Shown: positions 19,861 to 31,085, numbered from the stretch's first letter. The stretch: DNA of 53,612 nucleotides from Phaeoceros laevis (GCA_049999765.1 JBNGIQ010008882.1:1-53612), one strand, 5' to 3'. Numbers and translations are program-made. Notes: generated by a model not told the origin, from the letters alone.

Positions 19861-20084
19861 CCCATGAATGAGAAGACTAGTTTTGTAGCCAAAGTCGGCT
19901 CACCTTGATGGCTGGCTCATTCTGGAAACCATATAGCAATGCTACAACAGTGCACCCAAGCAGTTATAAACCCTGTGGAGCCCATGCACAGTGCAGACTG
20001 GTCAAAGCCTATCTAGATCTAAACATGAGAAGGGATGTTCCGAATGGATAGTCCTGATGGAGCTGTCTTCTGGATAATATGCTG

Positions 20085-20696
20085 CTACGGAACTTTCCGC
20101 AGAATTGTGGCAAGGACGTAGCTGAAGGCAGAATCAACCGAAGCCAGGAAAATAAAGAAGAGAACCACCACTACTACAGTTAAGAGTGCCATCTTCACCT
20201 GCGAGGAAACAACTACGAAGCTGAGGCCCACTGCAGCCCAAGCTACACCGCAATATCCTACAGGTGAAAACCTCTTGCGAGCGGTTATTCCATCACAAGA
20301 ACGCGTACCATGCTGTCGAAGGGAGTGAATTCGATGTACTTGAGCTGCCCCGGCTGTTCCCATAGGAACTCCAGAAGCTCTTTCACCGACCTGCACAGGT
20401 GAAAAACAGTGATGAGGCTGTATCACAGGTGAGGAAGTCACAGCCATCCATGAGATGAAGAAAAGTTTGAAAACAAAGAAAGAAAACCTTTAGGTGGCTT
20501 TGAAAGCCCATAGCCATGGAGGATCCACATCGTATCCGTGGTCTTCATTCGCCCCGCTCGGTGCCGGCCTTTCATTATTGTAAGCCTTGCGAACTGGTGA
20601 GCTTTGACACAAATTCCAGCCAGAACCTTCGAGCAGCCTTCCGTTCCTAGCTAGTTCCCTGCTGGTAGCTCCAGAATGCCCTTCCCACCCGGGCAC
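20085..20696 (-). CDS. SecE-like single-span organelle membrane protein
   Basis: Two 3' exons are clear. 20390-20309 encodes SVKELLEFLWEQPGQLKYIEFTPFDSM. 20198-20085 encodes VKMALLTVVVVVLFFIFLASVDSAFSYVLATILRKVP, then TAG. They join in phase across a 110-bp intron. A short amphipathic segment before one hydrophobic helix, with D in the helix end (VDSAFSYVL), follows the layout of SecE, the small stabilising subunit of the Sec translocase. The 5' exon is uncertain. The frame at 20696-20490 ending DVDPPWLWAFKAT has the right phase, but a TAA sits 2 bases before the best donor. It may be mis-modelled or the gene may be damaged. A plastid location is likely but inferred. Confidence 0.5.
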
Positions 20697-20744
20697 CGCT
20701 TCTTACACGATTTACGTAAAACCTGGTAGTCGGCCTGTCGGAGC

Positions 20745-21893
20745 ATGCAGCCCGAACACAAGAAGAAGACGCTGATGATGTTGATGAGGCGGCAGAAGCC
20801 ACAACGAAGGAACAAACTCTNNNNNNNNNNGATGATGTTGATGAGGCGGCAGAAGCCACAACGAAGGAACAAACTCTCGCGGCTTCCATGCTGCAAGCCC
20901 CTGCCATGCTCGAACTTGTCGATAAAACCCTAAACCCTGACCCCGTTGCTTCAAGCCCTGAGGTGCCAAGGCGTGAGTCTGACTTGCTGTCAACTGGACG
21001 CTCAAAGTGTTGCGCATGGCGGCCTCCACTGCAGGCTGTCAATCGCCGGCAGCTGCTGGGCAGCAGTACGAGGTGCTTGGCCAAGCAATTGGTGGATATG
21101 ACAAGCTGGTGCCAAAGCTGACCCCCGACTTGCTACCTGGAAGTCCCAAGACAGGTCTGTGCTTACAGCATGCTTGCTCCAGACGCAGCCACATCGTTAC
21201 TCTTCCAGGAAAACCAAACTTTCTCCACCAGTTGAGGCCAACTCCCAGATGTCACGGTTCTCTGCATGTCATCGCCTCCCGCGTACCGTCTTCAGCGCCA
21301 GCAATGCACAGGGTCTGGGTCAATTTGCAGCAAGTCTGCTAAATTTCAAGGCTGTGAGGTACATATTTTTCCAGGTAATGCCGTAGGCCAGGAGCCTCAA
21401 CAGGTTTACAAGTCTGATGACAACGGACGCAGTCAAGGTTAGTAGCCAGCGGGATGTGCACTCGTTTTCTCAAAATCTGTAGATAGACGCAGGATTCATG
21501 ATGAATTCATGTCTGCTCATCCTGTCTTAATTTTAGGCCAAGGAGGTGGAGGCGCCCTCCGATGACGTGACGGAGACTGAGAAGTCCACCTGGCAGCCCA
21601 AGGAGAGTGAAGGCACAGTGGCCCGTCTGGACGACAGAGAGCTAGTGGAATCAGGGTCGGCTAAAGGGTATGAACTGGAGGTGGAGGCGGAGAGGGAAAG
21701 CCAGAGAGCATGGGTGGGGGGAGCAGAGGCAGAGCCGTGGGTGAAGCTGGACGAGGTGGTGTTCTCCCCAGACCTCATGGAGAGCACCGACGAGGCTTTG
21801 TGGCGAGGTGAGAAGCTTTACGAGCTCCGACGGAGAGGATGGGAGGAACCAGAAATAGTTATCTCTGCCTTGCGCAGGGCTAAGCTTGTTTAA
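20745..21893 (+). CDS. Unrecognised multi-exon gene ending ELRRRGWEEPEIVISALRRAKLV
   Basis: The last exon is clear: from about 21540 (KEVEAPSDDVTETEKSTW) to the stop at 21893, ending with STDEALWRGEKLYELRRRGWEEPEIV. Upstream pieces in plausible frames are an acidic segment after 20760 (EEDADDVDEAAEATTKEQTL, then MLQAPAMLELVDKTLNPDP), YEVLGQAIGGYDKLVPKLT near 21070, and RSLNRFTSLMTTDAVK ending at a GT near 21439. Exon borders were not all resolved. A 10-N gap at 20821 sits inside the acidic segment between two identical 47-bp copies, so the 5' part is unreliable. No domain is recognised. A 134-bp piece of the last exon is copied at 15041. Confidence 0.45.
20821..20830. other. Assembly gap (10 N) between identical 47-bp flanks
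   Basis: 20774-20820 and 20831-20877 are identical. This is most simply two contig ends that overlap by 47 bp but were not merged, so one copy should probably be removed. Confidence 0.85.
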
Positions 21894-23174
21894 ACACGTG
21901 TGCTCGAGCTTGCTGTCAAGGTGGACGTGGCCGGCCCTGCTTGGGGGCGTTGCACATACCTGGTACGTAACTTGCTCACGACTGTTGCTCAAGGCAAAAG
22001 GAAATCCTACCACCAAAAGGCACAAGTAAATAGGAGTTTTGAAGTGGAGCTGAATGAGCCCCCCTAGCTCGTTTCCCTCTAAAGTTGTGTGTCTGAGCAA
22101 GGGATGTGCATGCCCTTCAGGAGTGCTCTGTTTCTCTATAGTTTGAACCGAAGAAACGAGACCTCATGTTTAGCTCCGCATCCTGCCTGAACGTGAAAAG
22201 ATGGAGCAACATGGTGATCTACCTTAATAGTCACAGTTGTTAAAGCAGAGTTGTGAATATATACATCTCGACCAAGAACATTTGAGGATGAACCAAAAAA
22301 CGGCTACTGCTCACCCACCAGGCTTTCTCTGTCCTTGTGTCCAGAGCTACCATACGTGTTGAGCACTGGGCACCCGATCTCTCTGCCAACTTCCACAACT
22401 CATGCCTCTCTGATGGAAAGGATTGTTACCATCTGGCAGGCAAGGATGTAGGAAAAGTTGTGTTGATTACCACTTTGCAGCCTTTCAATACTTTCGAGGA
22501 ACTCTTGTAGAGTCTGGTACAATATCCAGCACACGCCTATTTCATGTGCGTTCCCACAGGGTCCAGTAAGATTGAACAGTGAACAAAGCTTGTAACTCAC
22601 TTTTCGCACATCTTTGAGGCTAAAGGATCCTCATGTCTAGGATCACAGCCCTGCCCCAAAAAAGAACAATGTATAGGATTCCCGAACAGCCACCCTCGGC
22701 ATACCCGCGCAACCATACCCACGTACCCCAAGCGAACGGCCAAATATCCAGCCCTGAAAAAGGTCCAGCAGTGCTGTACAGTGGAGATTGGGTGGACTTT
22801 GGGCAGAGTTGTAAAGAATCGTGGAGGTGTCAGGCTATCTATCTCTTCGCGATCCGTGGAAGGGAGAACGCGCGTCGTGGAAAGTGCTTGGACACAGCTT
22901 CTTTGACAGGCACCAACTCAGGACTCTCTCTACACCTTTCAGCCTGAGGATTGGAGCTATCTCTTTGCGATTGGTGGAAGAGAGAAAGCGCGTTGTGGCA
23001 AGTGCTTGGACACGGCTTCTTTGACAGGCACCGACTCCTCTCTCTTTCGGCTACATGGAGCATTACACATGTGCAACCCATTGTGACCTGCCCGAACTGA
23101 CGATTTCCACGCGATAGTCGGGTCCTAGCAAACTTCTCCGGCCCACGAGTCGGGCACATCTGATTCTTGGAAGC
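21894..23174. other. Intergenic with a duplicated 79-bp segment
   Basis: No supported gene. A minus-strand frame at 22400-22609 (TLQEFLESIERLQSGNQHNF) looks protein-like but stands alone. Two 79-bp copies, 22841-22919 and 22959-23037, lie 118 bp apart (share gtgcttggacac and cttctttgacaggcacc). They precede the LRR gene and may belong to its promoter. Confidence 0.5.
22841..23037. repeat. Direct repeat, two 79-bp copies
   Basis: Copies at 22841-22919 and 22959-23037 have equal length and differ at about ten positions. The 39-bp spacer is not repeated. They lie 140 bp upstream of the LRR-Roc-COR pseudogene start. Confidence 0.8.
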
Positions 23175-26100
23175 ATGGCTGCCCAGGGTACGAGTAGCGC
23201 TACTTGTGGCCCCGGGCCGTCGCCTCTTTCGGCAAAGGACATGGTTGCCCTTGCAACCAGCCTCTTGCCTTCTCTTCTTCTTCTTCAACCTCCCCCGCAT
23301 TCCCAAGCACTTACTAGATGGCAACGTGACGAAGGAGAAGCTGGAGTGGGTGGCAGGTTGGGTGCGTGCAGCGCGTCCAGACCTGAAAGAGCTTGCGAAT
23401 GCCTGCACCCACGGAGTCGCCTTGGCTCTCCTCTCCCTTTCTACTGCTGTCATGAAATACAAGTTCAGGTTACATGTTCAGAACGAGGTTGGGGATGCAT
23501 TTCTTAGCGAGGAGGCGGTGGCAGCATTTTACGCAACCCTCCACTCCAACTCCGTTTTGGGAGAGCTGACCATCAAAGGAGCTGCATTTGGCACGCCAGC
23601 GGCAGCTGCACATCTGGGCCGATGCCTCAACCTCAACTCCACTCTCCGAGAATTGCAGATCATTGATGTAGACGGTTTCGGCGGAGAGGCAGCGTGGACT
23701 GCCTTGTCGGAGGCGCTCACCTCCAACGCCACTATCCACACACTCGGGGTCCGCGTCGGCGTAGGAATGAGTGGCCACATCAGCCCTAAATTTGCAGAAG
23801 CCTCCGACAAGTTGTCCGCTCTGCGGATTTTCAGCTTGCAATTTTCTGGTGGAGAAAGAGCGACACTGGAGGATTTGGAAGGCTTGGGCCACATGCTGGC
23901 GCATGAGCGCTGCCCTCTCACAGAGCTTATGTTGTCTATGCCAGAACTCGAAGGTGGGCATGCGGCTGTCTGTGAGGCCATACGCAGCAACACCACTCTG
24001 CAAAAGCTCAAAAGCTCGACATTCACGGTCCTTGGGGTCCTGATAAAGCATTTCGGGTAATGATTGAAGACGCAAATGTGGAGGCCTTTGGCGGCCATGC
24101 TGCGCACCAACCGTACTTTGAAAACACTGGACGTGAGTAGTACAAGCATTTTATGGAACGCCACGGTGGTTCACGGGGGTTTGTCATGTAACAATAGTTT
24201 GGAGGAGCTTGCCATCAGCTTGGACCTTGATGGTGCACATGCACTCATGACGTTGCTGCAGCAGCCACCCGGGGGAACTAGTCCTAGTACTACTACGGTT
24301 ATAAAAGCAGCTAGCAGCAGGTGCCTAGCACAGCTCCGAAAACTCAAGCTCGGAACCATTAGACGTCAAGGCTTCCCCTTCGCCACTGCTATGGGGGACA
24401 TGCTGGCCTTCAATCGCACCCTGTTGAAGCTCGACCTGAAGTATGCTCTTTATTTCAAGGAGGAGTGGGCCACAACCATCCTCCCAGCACTCGCCAACAA
24501 CCAGTCCCTTACAACGCTCGACCTTTCCGGCTGCCCGGGAGTGGATGTTGAGCTTGTTTATGATGCCCTCTTGGAGCTTTTGGAATCCAACACTTGCCTC
24601 CAGGATATCTACCTTGACGATACTCCCTTGCAGGAAGAAGGTAAGGCTGCAGCCGTGGAGGAGCAGCTAAAGGCCAACAAGGAGTGCAGAGCAGCCTTGA
24701 AGGATGTTCCCACCGCTCTCACCAACTCATGCCGCTTAGTGCTTTGTGGCTCCTCGTATGCAGGGAGACCACGCTCTTGGAAACAATGATGCGTCTCTCG
24801 CATGGTGGCCATGGGAAGCAATGGGGGCGGATCATGAAGAAGAAGCTTGCAACGGACAATTGGTCATGGCTATTCAAACACGACGACAAACTTGAGCTTA
24901 GCAAGCGAACCCGGGGGATCGACATTTGCCCTTTGAAAATTGAGGATTTGACCATGTGGATGTGGGATTTTGCCGGTCAAACAGAGTTCCACTCTCTACA
25001 AGATTTCATCTTCCCCAATGGGAGCCGCGTCCATGCTGCCACTGCCTTTGCGTTCGCGTTCAACCCCATTTTGGATGATGGTAGCAACCATGGAAGCAGT
25101 GCCGGTCAAACCATGAAGAGCCGGGACCAATTTAAGCAAGAGTTTTCCTACTGGCTCAGATTTATATGTTCCAACGCCAAACCACTACCTTCTCGTGCCT
25201 CCAAGCCTTTGGTGTTGGTCGTAATTACACACAAAGATTGGTTGAAACCCTGAAGGGCAAGGCAAGATGTGAAGATGGCAGCAAAGGAGTGGGTTGGCGA
25301 GATGGCTAGGAAGTTTCAGCACCTCGTCACCGTCGACGCTGAACGTCTTCTTTGTGGATGCTACCGACAAGGACGACTCAGAGCTCACCAAGTTCGTGAA
25401 GCACACAGTTGGCTCACTCCGTAGCAGGATTGGTAATGTGGCCAAGGTGCCAACCATTTGTAATGTTGTGGCCACGACTATGGGAGGATCCGGACAACAG
25501 CAGCAGCTGGAGCCTATTATCTCCATGAATGACTTTCAAAGCCTTTGCAAATCCGCAGCGGAAGAGTTGGAAGAGTTGTCTCTACATCAACTCGTGAGCA
25601 ATACCAGCGCTGGAGACAAACTGTCGGAAGTAGTAGGCGCTTACCTCCATGATGCAGGGGAGGTGCTATACTTTCCCGACTTGCCATTCGTTGTGAGGAA
25701 CCCTCGGTGGTTTGCTCATGGGGTTCTTGGATACCTCGTTAACGTCTTTGCCGACCATGACACAGGATGCACCGATGATGTTGAAGGCAGCTAGCTACGC
25801 TTGTTCTTGTTGCGTGCTCAAAAGAAAGATTCATCGAATGAGGAAACAAGAGGTCTTCAAAAATGGGCTAATCAGTAAGGATTCCCTCTCCCAGCTGCTC
25901 GAGGAGGCTCTCAACGAAGTTGGCCTTAACCCCAAGGGAGTCAACACAGATCAGCTGATCCGACTCATGGAGGAGCTGGATCTTTGTTATGCAAGTGGGC
26001 ATGACAATAAGTATTTGCTACCAGCCATCTTCGAAGATGAGGAGCTGGATCTTTGTTATGCAACTGGGCATGACAATAAGTATTTGCTACCAGCCATCTT

Positions 26101-27640
26101 CGAAGATGAGGGTGACAAAGCTGCAAAAGGGGAGTAGAAGAGGTCGTGGAAGGCATTGACCGTTTCCTCCTCCTCCACACGCATCTTTGTGACCCGAAGA
26201 CTCGTGGAAGGCGTTGACCGTTTCCTCCTCCTCCACACGCATCTTTGTGACCCGAAGACTTGAGTGCTCCGACCCCATTCGAACTTTTGTCACACCCGAT
26301 TTCTTCCCGCGCCTGCAAGGCGGTCAACTTACCCCTCTTGCCCCCTTTTGCTGCCATGGATTCATATGCCCATTTCCTTAAAGGTCCATGCTTCCTTCTG
26401 AAATCCCTTCCCTCGAGTGTAACATCACACCATATCTAATGCTTACAAGTGTATTAATTAATTTTGCAGGTTGTGTTGCACACTAAGGTGGGTGAGTGGG
26501 CCAAAGATTACAATGACGAGATGTGCAGTCTTGAGAAGAATCTATGCAGCCTTTGCTTCAATGGCATGGAGATACTTGTGGAGCACAGTGGTTCCTCCAG
26601 CTACTTCGTGGACATCATGGTTCAATCTTATCAACCCCATGACAAAACCGTGAAGTTTGTGGAATCTGAAATCACGAGCAGCATCCGCCGACTGTGTGCA
26701 TCCAGAAAACCGCCGACTGTGTGCATCTAGAAAAGGATGCCAGGGTGTGACTTTGGCGGAGGCCATCATTCGGCCTCGGCCTGACTGTGTTGGGGCTAGG
26801 GGGATCACATTGTGTCGTTACAAGCAGTCCATATTGGTTGAAGACCTCAAACAGTTGATGACCCACATCCCCGACTACATGCACAATTGGAGTGCAGTCA
26901 AGGCAGAAGATGGCACTGACATCTTACGTGCTACACTGCACAACTCGCAGGCTCTTCTGGATGGGCAAGACCAAGGAGAGGCGGCCCCAAGCTTTGAGGA
27001 AGCAAACGTCAGCGACATGCCCAAGCTCATCCTATTGACAAGACAAGATGTAAGCTTGCCTCGGGACATGGCGGCAAAGGCTGCAAAGATGCTCAAGGCC
27101 TGGAGAGCGGAGCCTTTCCGCCTCCATCTGCAGTGTGAATGTCGAGAAGGGCATCATGATGTGACAGAGCAAACTGGCCGCACCTTGTACGTGGCAGACA
27201 AACGTTTTGTGATGATGCAGGGTGCAGGTGCCCAAGCAGTTGGAGTTGTTGCCGCAGGACTGATGGCCGGGGTTTGGTCGTGTCAGGCCTGAGTGCGATG
27301 GGAGGTGTTGCCAGCAGCGTTGCGCAAAAGTACGAGCCGCCTCCTATTTTCCCCTTCGACATTGAGTCCTTGAGCCAGCGGATAAATCCTACCGGGCCTA
27401 GGAACGTCCAAGTGCCAGCGGAGGCTCTGCGGGAGGAGGTGGAGAAGGATCTGCAAAGCAGCATAGGAGGTAGCTGGTTGCGAGCGTTTCTCAACCCCGA
27501 TGCACAAGCTTTCTCAACGGATTTCGGGCTCAGAAAGGTGGAATACATCACTCCACCGCAGCCAGGGCTCACGGCTTGGTTGTGCGATCTGCACTGGACG
27601 GAAGGCCGGGATCAGAGGACTCTCAGATGGGTTTTATGAT
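23175..27640 (+). pseudogene. LRR-Roc-COR (TORNADO1-like) gene, decayed
   Basis: Consecutive frames together describe one large protein. The N-terminal LRRs come first (NSTLRELQIIDVDGFGGEAA, LTELMLSMPELEGG, RTNRTLKTLDVSS, NNQSLTTLDLSGCPG). A Roc GTPase domain follows (P-loop remnant LCGSSYAG, G3 WDFAGQTEFHSLQDF, G4 ITHKD), then a COR domain (VPTICNVVATTMGG, FPDLPFVVRNPRWFAHGVLGYLVNV, CSDPIRTFVTPDFFPRLQ) and a C-terminal extension (LHLQCECREGHHDVTEQTGR). Lesions: frame changes near 24040-24100, in the P-loop at 24762-24770, stops near 25251 and 25792, a 69-bp in-frame duplication at 25970-26107, 58-bp and 25-bp frameshifting duplications at 26144-26259 and 26685-26734, and a shift near 27280. 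Plant TORNADO1-type proteins act in leaf and vein patterning. One real intron may end at 26469. Confidence 0.8.
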
Positions 27641-28992
27641 CAGGTGCAAAACCCTCATCTGGAATCCAGGCTGAGCATGGGTGTCCAGAAAAAGCAGAGA
27701 TCACGTGAACAATTTTTACTACAGGGTGTGTCCCTCTGTGAATCTGGCTGGGCACATTGTTGAAGAGAATCGTGCAATCTTGGGTGCACTGAGAAGAAGC
27801 TGAAGTGGTGACATCCATACTACTGATCATGAGGTCAGAGCAACCTATGTGTGGTCGGAACAGTTTAGGGTCTGGTTGAAGTAGTGTTCGGCGAATGTGA
27901 ACCTTCGAGTCCAGCGTCAACTGTGAAGCTGTACTGTTCAGTTTGCTTCGTATGTGATGAAAGTGGGGTCTCACTCCTGTCCTCCCCCCTTCTGCTCTGT
28001 CCTGCAGGTGTGGGAACTTCATCGAGGGGCTTGATCAGGTGCAAACTTAACCCTCAGAACCGAGGCTGAGCATAGACGCAACTGCAAAATCATGCTGGAA
28101 GAGGTTCCACAACATGGTTGTTCCGAGATGTAGTGGGTATGATTTATATGTCATAATTGGAGGTGGTGGAGGCTTGATCTGGGAAGTAGCTCCATACACA
28201 TCTTGACTAACGAGGGCTGCAAGATGTTCTAGGTTGCTGCTTGGTCAGCATGTGTGTAAAATGGGGTGGCTTAGAGGCTGCTCAAGGTATTTCGACAAAC
28301 TTCTAAAGCGAGATGACGTTACATGGGAATGTGCCTGGTAGAGGAACCCTGAGTCTTTACAGTAAATTGCATCTCCTGTCCCAGGTTCTGGAAGATCTGT
28401 GCGCCTAGGCATGTCCTACAGGGTAAGCAGAGATATTGTAAGGGACCTCAGCTGATTCAGGTCCCTTGATTGTGCGTAAGATCGCATTAACTTGTGATAA
28501 CGAGACTGCACAAATGTGACTTGCACAATTCTCGTAAGCATTGTGTGTTGCCGAAGCCGTGTTGATGTGATGCAAAGGCATTGTAGGAATCTTGCTCTAT
28601 CTGTCTACTCCTCGAGCACCGATCCAGGTGCACTGCTACCTTGTCTTTTCACTGCGCTAGCATCATGGGTTGAGGTGACCGACGTAAGGATGGCGTTGTA
28701 AGCACAACCTTACAGCACGCTGGGACCGTCCAATTTCAAAAGTTTCCAAAGGAAATGCAAAAGCAAATGGCGAACGCCGAATATGAGGTTTGTGCTGTTG
28801 GCAGAAACCTTACTGCGACGCCACCAGGATTTACCCCTGGGACGATGAAGAAGACAAGGGACTGATACCAATAGCTTCTCCTTCAGTGATGCTGGATAAA
28901 TCAATGTACGTTGCTTCCTCCCTCTCGATCGCAATGTGGTATGTACAATCTGCTTGCAAGCTTCAAAGGATTTCAATGCCTGCTCCTACTGA
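27641..28992. other. Intergenic, imperfect repeat
   Basis: The string gatcaggtgcaaa...ccctca...aggctgagcat occurs at 27638 and, less exactly, at 28033. The rest shows no gene or RNA. The right end is probably the 3' UTR of the hexosaminidase gene. Confidence 0.45.
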
Positions 28993-30729
28993 CTACTGCC
29001 AGAGGCAGGAGCCGGGGCCAAGGGGCGCGGCTCTGGCCCGGGAATTGGAGACGGGAGCAGCCGCCACTCCCCTCAGATTGAGCAGGCAGCGGAAGTACTC
29101 GAGCCTCGGCAGCGCTGGGGCGGGGCCTCCGGAGATGGCGTCCCGGGGGCTCCACAGCCGCTCGGCAGCAGCGGCTGCTCGGGGCCAGATGGTTTGCTCA
29201 ATGTCGGAAGCGTCCACCGTCTCCCCCCACATGCAAACCTCCCCGCCGATCACCAGCTCCGCGCCCGCCCCTGCCGCCACCCCCTTGAGGGGCTCGTTGA
29301 GGTAGAAGGCCTCCCAGGGCACGTCCAAGTGGTCCAGGTACCACACATCCTGGTTGCTAACGATGCACCGAAACCCTGCCTGAACCACGCTGGGAGCCAG
29401 CCCGGGCGCCCACCAGTTGTGCACCACCGTGCGCCTGTGCAGCGCGGTCGGGAACAGGTTGAAAGGCTCCTCCCAATTGACAGGGTCCCAACCGCGCGCC
29501 GCTGCCATCTGCTGCGCGCGGACCACGAAGCCCGCGTAAGCCTCCCGCCCGGACAGACCGTGCTCCTGCAACCACGCGCGGACGCGGGGCACCCGCTCCC
29601 AGCAGCTGGTGTCCACTTCGTCTCCTCCAAGGTGGAAGAGCTCGAAGGGGAACACGGCCCGCAGGTCCGCCAGAATGGCATCCAAGGTCTCGAATGTGGA
29701 GTTGTTGCTTACGTCCAGCGGCTCCCGGCAGGTGAGGGATGGCCACAGCTCCGGGTAGCCAAGTCCCCACGAGGCAGCGTGCCCCGGGACGTCGATTTCC
29801 GGCATCACATGGATGCCGCGCTGCCTGGCGTACTCCACCACCTCCGCGGCGTCCGATAGGGTGTAGCGCTCCTGCGAGCTGTAGGCTCCCTCCCACAGCT
29901 TGGGCCGGGAAGGGACTTCCAGCGGGAACGCCTCCTCGTCCACCATGTGCCAGTGCAGCACGTTGAGCTTGGCGTAGGACATGCCGTCCAGCACTCCCTT
30001 GATCATCTTCACCGGCTGGAAGTGGCGGCCTGTGTCGATGAGCAGGCCGCGGTAGCGGAACCGCGGCCGGTCCTTGATCCGCCATGGCGTATCTCCCACC
30101 TCCACCGTCTTGCTGGTGAAGTTGAACATGCAAAGCTGGCTCAGGGTTTCCAGACCTCGCAGGGCGCCGTAGACAGTCTCTGCCTCCAAGTAGGCTTCTA
30201 GGCCATTTCCCTCCTCCTCCTCCTCCTCCTCCTCCTCCTCCGACTCTGTAGGTACCTGGAGCAGGTACTCCTCGCTGGTGTCCAGCTGCAGAGCCTCGTC
30301 CGGGGAAGTCACATTCACCACTAGCCTCCTCAGCCAGAGTTTGCCAGCTTCTTCCTCCTCATGGATCCTCCTCTCGTCTACCTGGTGCTGGAAGATGACC
30401 TTCAGGTAGCGCTGGAAAGCGTCCGAGACCGTGGCAGAGCTGCCGCCTGCTCCCCGCGCAACAAGCTCCAGTCCCGGATGAACGCGAAGAACGGCGTGCC
30501 CTCGGGAAAATTCTGCCGGCAGCGGCCATACGTTGACGGAGCTGCTTCCGCCGGCCATCCGGATGCCGCGATCTCCTGCTGCATGGCGGGGAAGCTCCTG
30601 CCAGGACGGGGAGCTTGGCTTCCAGCGCAGAAATGAGCTCCAACCCCAGGGTTGCCCGGAGGCAGCGAGTCCAGGGTATGCCAGGAGTGCGAAAAGGAGT
30701 AAGATGGCCGTCGGTGCCGCCGAGGCCAT
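28993..30729 (-). CDS. HEXO: Beta-N-acetylhexosaminidase, GH20
   Basis: An intronless ORF of 578 residues, close to the family's usual length. It removes terminal GlcNAc or GalNAc from N-glycans in the vacuole or apoplast, producing paucimannose glycans. A signal peptide is visible (AILLLFALLAYPGLAASG, residues 8-25). An N-terminal GH20b-like domain is followed by the TIM barrel: FRYRGLLIDTGRHFQP (about 224-239), LNVLHWHMVDEEAFPLE (255-271), MPEIDVPGHAASWG (309-322), and the catalytic Asp-Glu pair in HLGGDEVDTSCW at about 370/371, then NWWAPG and WGETVDASDIEQTIWPRAAAAAERLW. A run of ten Glu (about 164-173), from a TCC/GGA microsatellite at 30213-30240, is an unusual insertion. The coding strand is GC-rich, unlike neighbours, which creates long antisense ORFs. 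Divergent from the carrier gene. Confidence 0.96.
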   Translation of the reverse strand: MASAAPTAILLLFALLAYPGLAASGQPWGWSSFLRWKPSSPSWQELPRHAAGDRGIRMAGGSSSVNVWPLPAEFSRGHAVLRVHPGLELVARGAGGSSATVSDAFQRYLKVIFQHQVDERRIHEEEEAGKLWLRRLVVNVTSPDEALQLDTSEEYLLQVPTESEEEEEEEEEEGNGLEAYLEAETVYGALRGLETLSQLCMFNFTSKTVEVGDTPWRIKDRPRFRYRGLLIDTGRHFQPVKMIKGVLDGMSYAKLNVLHWHMVDEEAFPLEVPSRPKLWEGAYSSQERYTLSDAAEVVEYARQRGIHVMPEIDVPGHAASWGLGYPELWPSLTCREPLDVSNNSTFETLDAILADLRAVFPFELFHLGGDEVDTSCWERVPRVRAWLQEHGLSGREAYAGFVVRAQQMAAARGWDPVNWEEPFNLFPTALHRRTVVHNWWAPGLAPSVVQAGFRCIVSNQDVWYLDHLDVPWEAFYLNEPLKGVAAGAGAELVIGGEVCMWGETVDASDIEQTIWPRAAAAAERLWSPRDAISGGPAPALPRLEYFRCLLNLRGVAAAPVSNSRARAAPLGPGSCLWQ

Positions 30730-31085
30730 GGCCGGAGTGATACAAGTGTTACCCTTTCACACTGGAGGAAGCCGGGGGCCAACCCTCTCTATCCGGCCCT
30801 GGAAATGGAACTCTGCCGAAAGTGAGTTTCTCCCAGTCGACATGGCCCAGGTTTGGGCAGATATATTCCGGGGAAGGTCCGCCGGCCCCGAGCTGCATCC
30901 TGGACAATGCGTGTGCCAGGCACCACGTCCGAGGCTGTAGCTTGCGACTACCGGCTGCGCTATCAGTGCACGCAACCTGCGGCATGCGCGTCGGATTTGG
31001 GTTCGTACCAACTTCGCGGCCGTGCGCAGTCAAGCACCTTGATCTGGTGTCCAATTGGTGATCCCTGCCGCATCCTTGAGCCACC
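30730..31085. promoter_or_regulatory. Divergent promoter between HEXO and the BAC1-like carrier
   Basis: The two start codons (30729 on minus, 31086 on plus) are 356 bp apart, so both promoters and 5' UTRs must share this stretch. No TATA box is obvious near either start. The sequence is GC-rich. Confidence 0.55.

Noticed and set aside
29194-29859. 221-residue plus-strand ORF over the hexosaminidase gene
   Set aside because: It is antisense to a GC-rich coding sequence with a clear GH20 frame; such ORFs are expected by chance.
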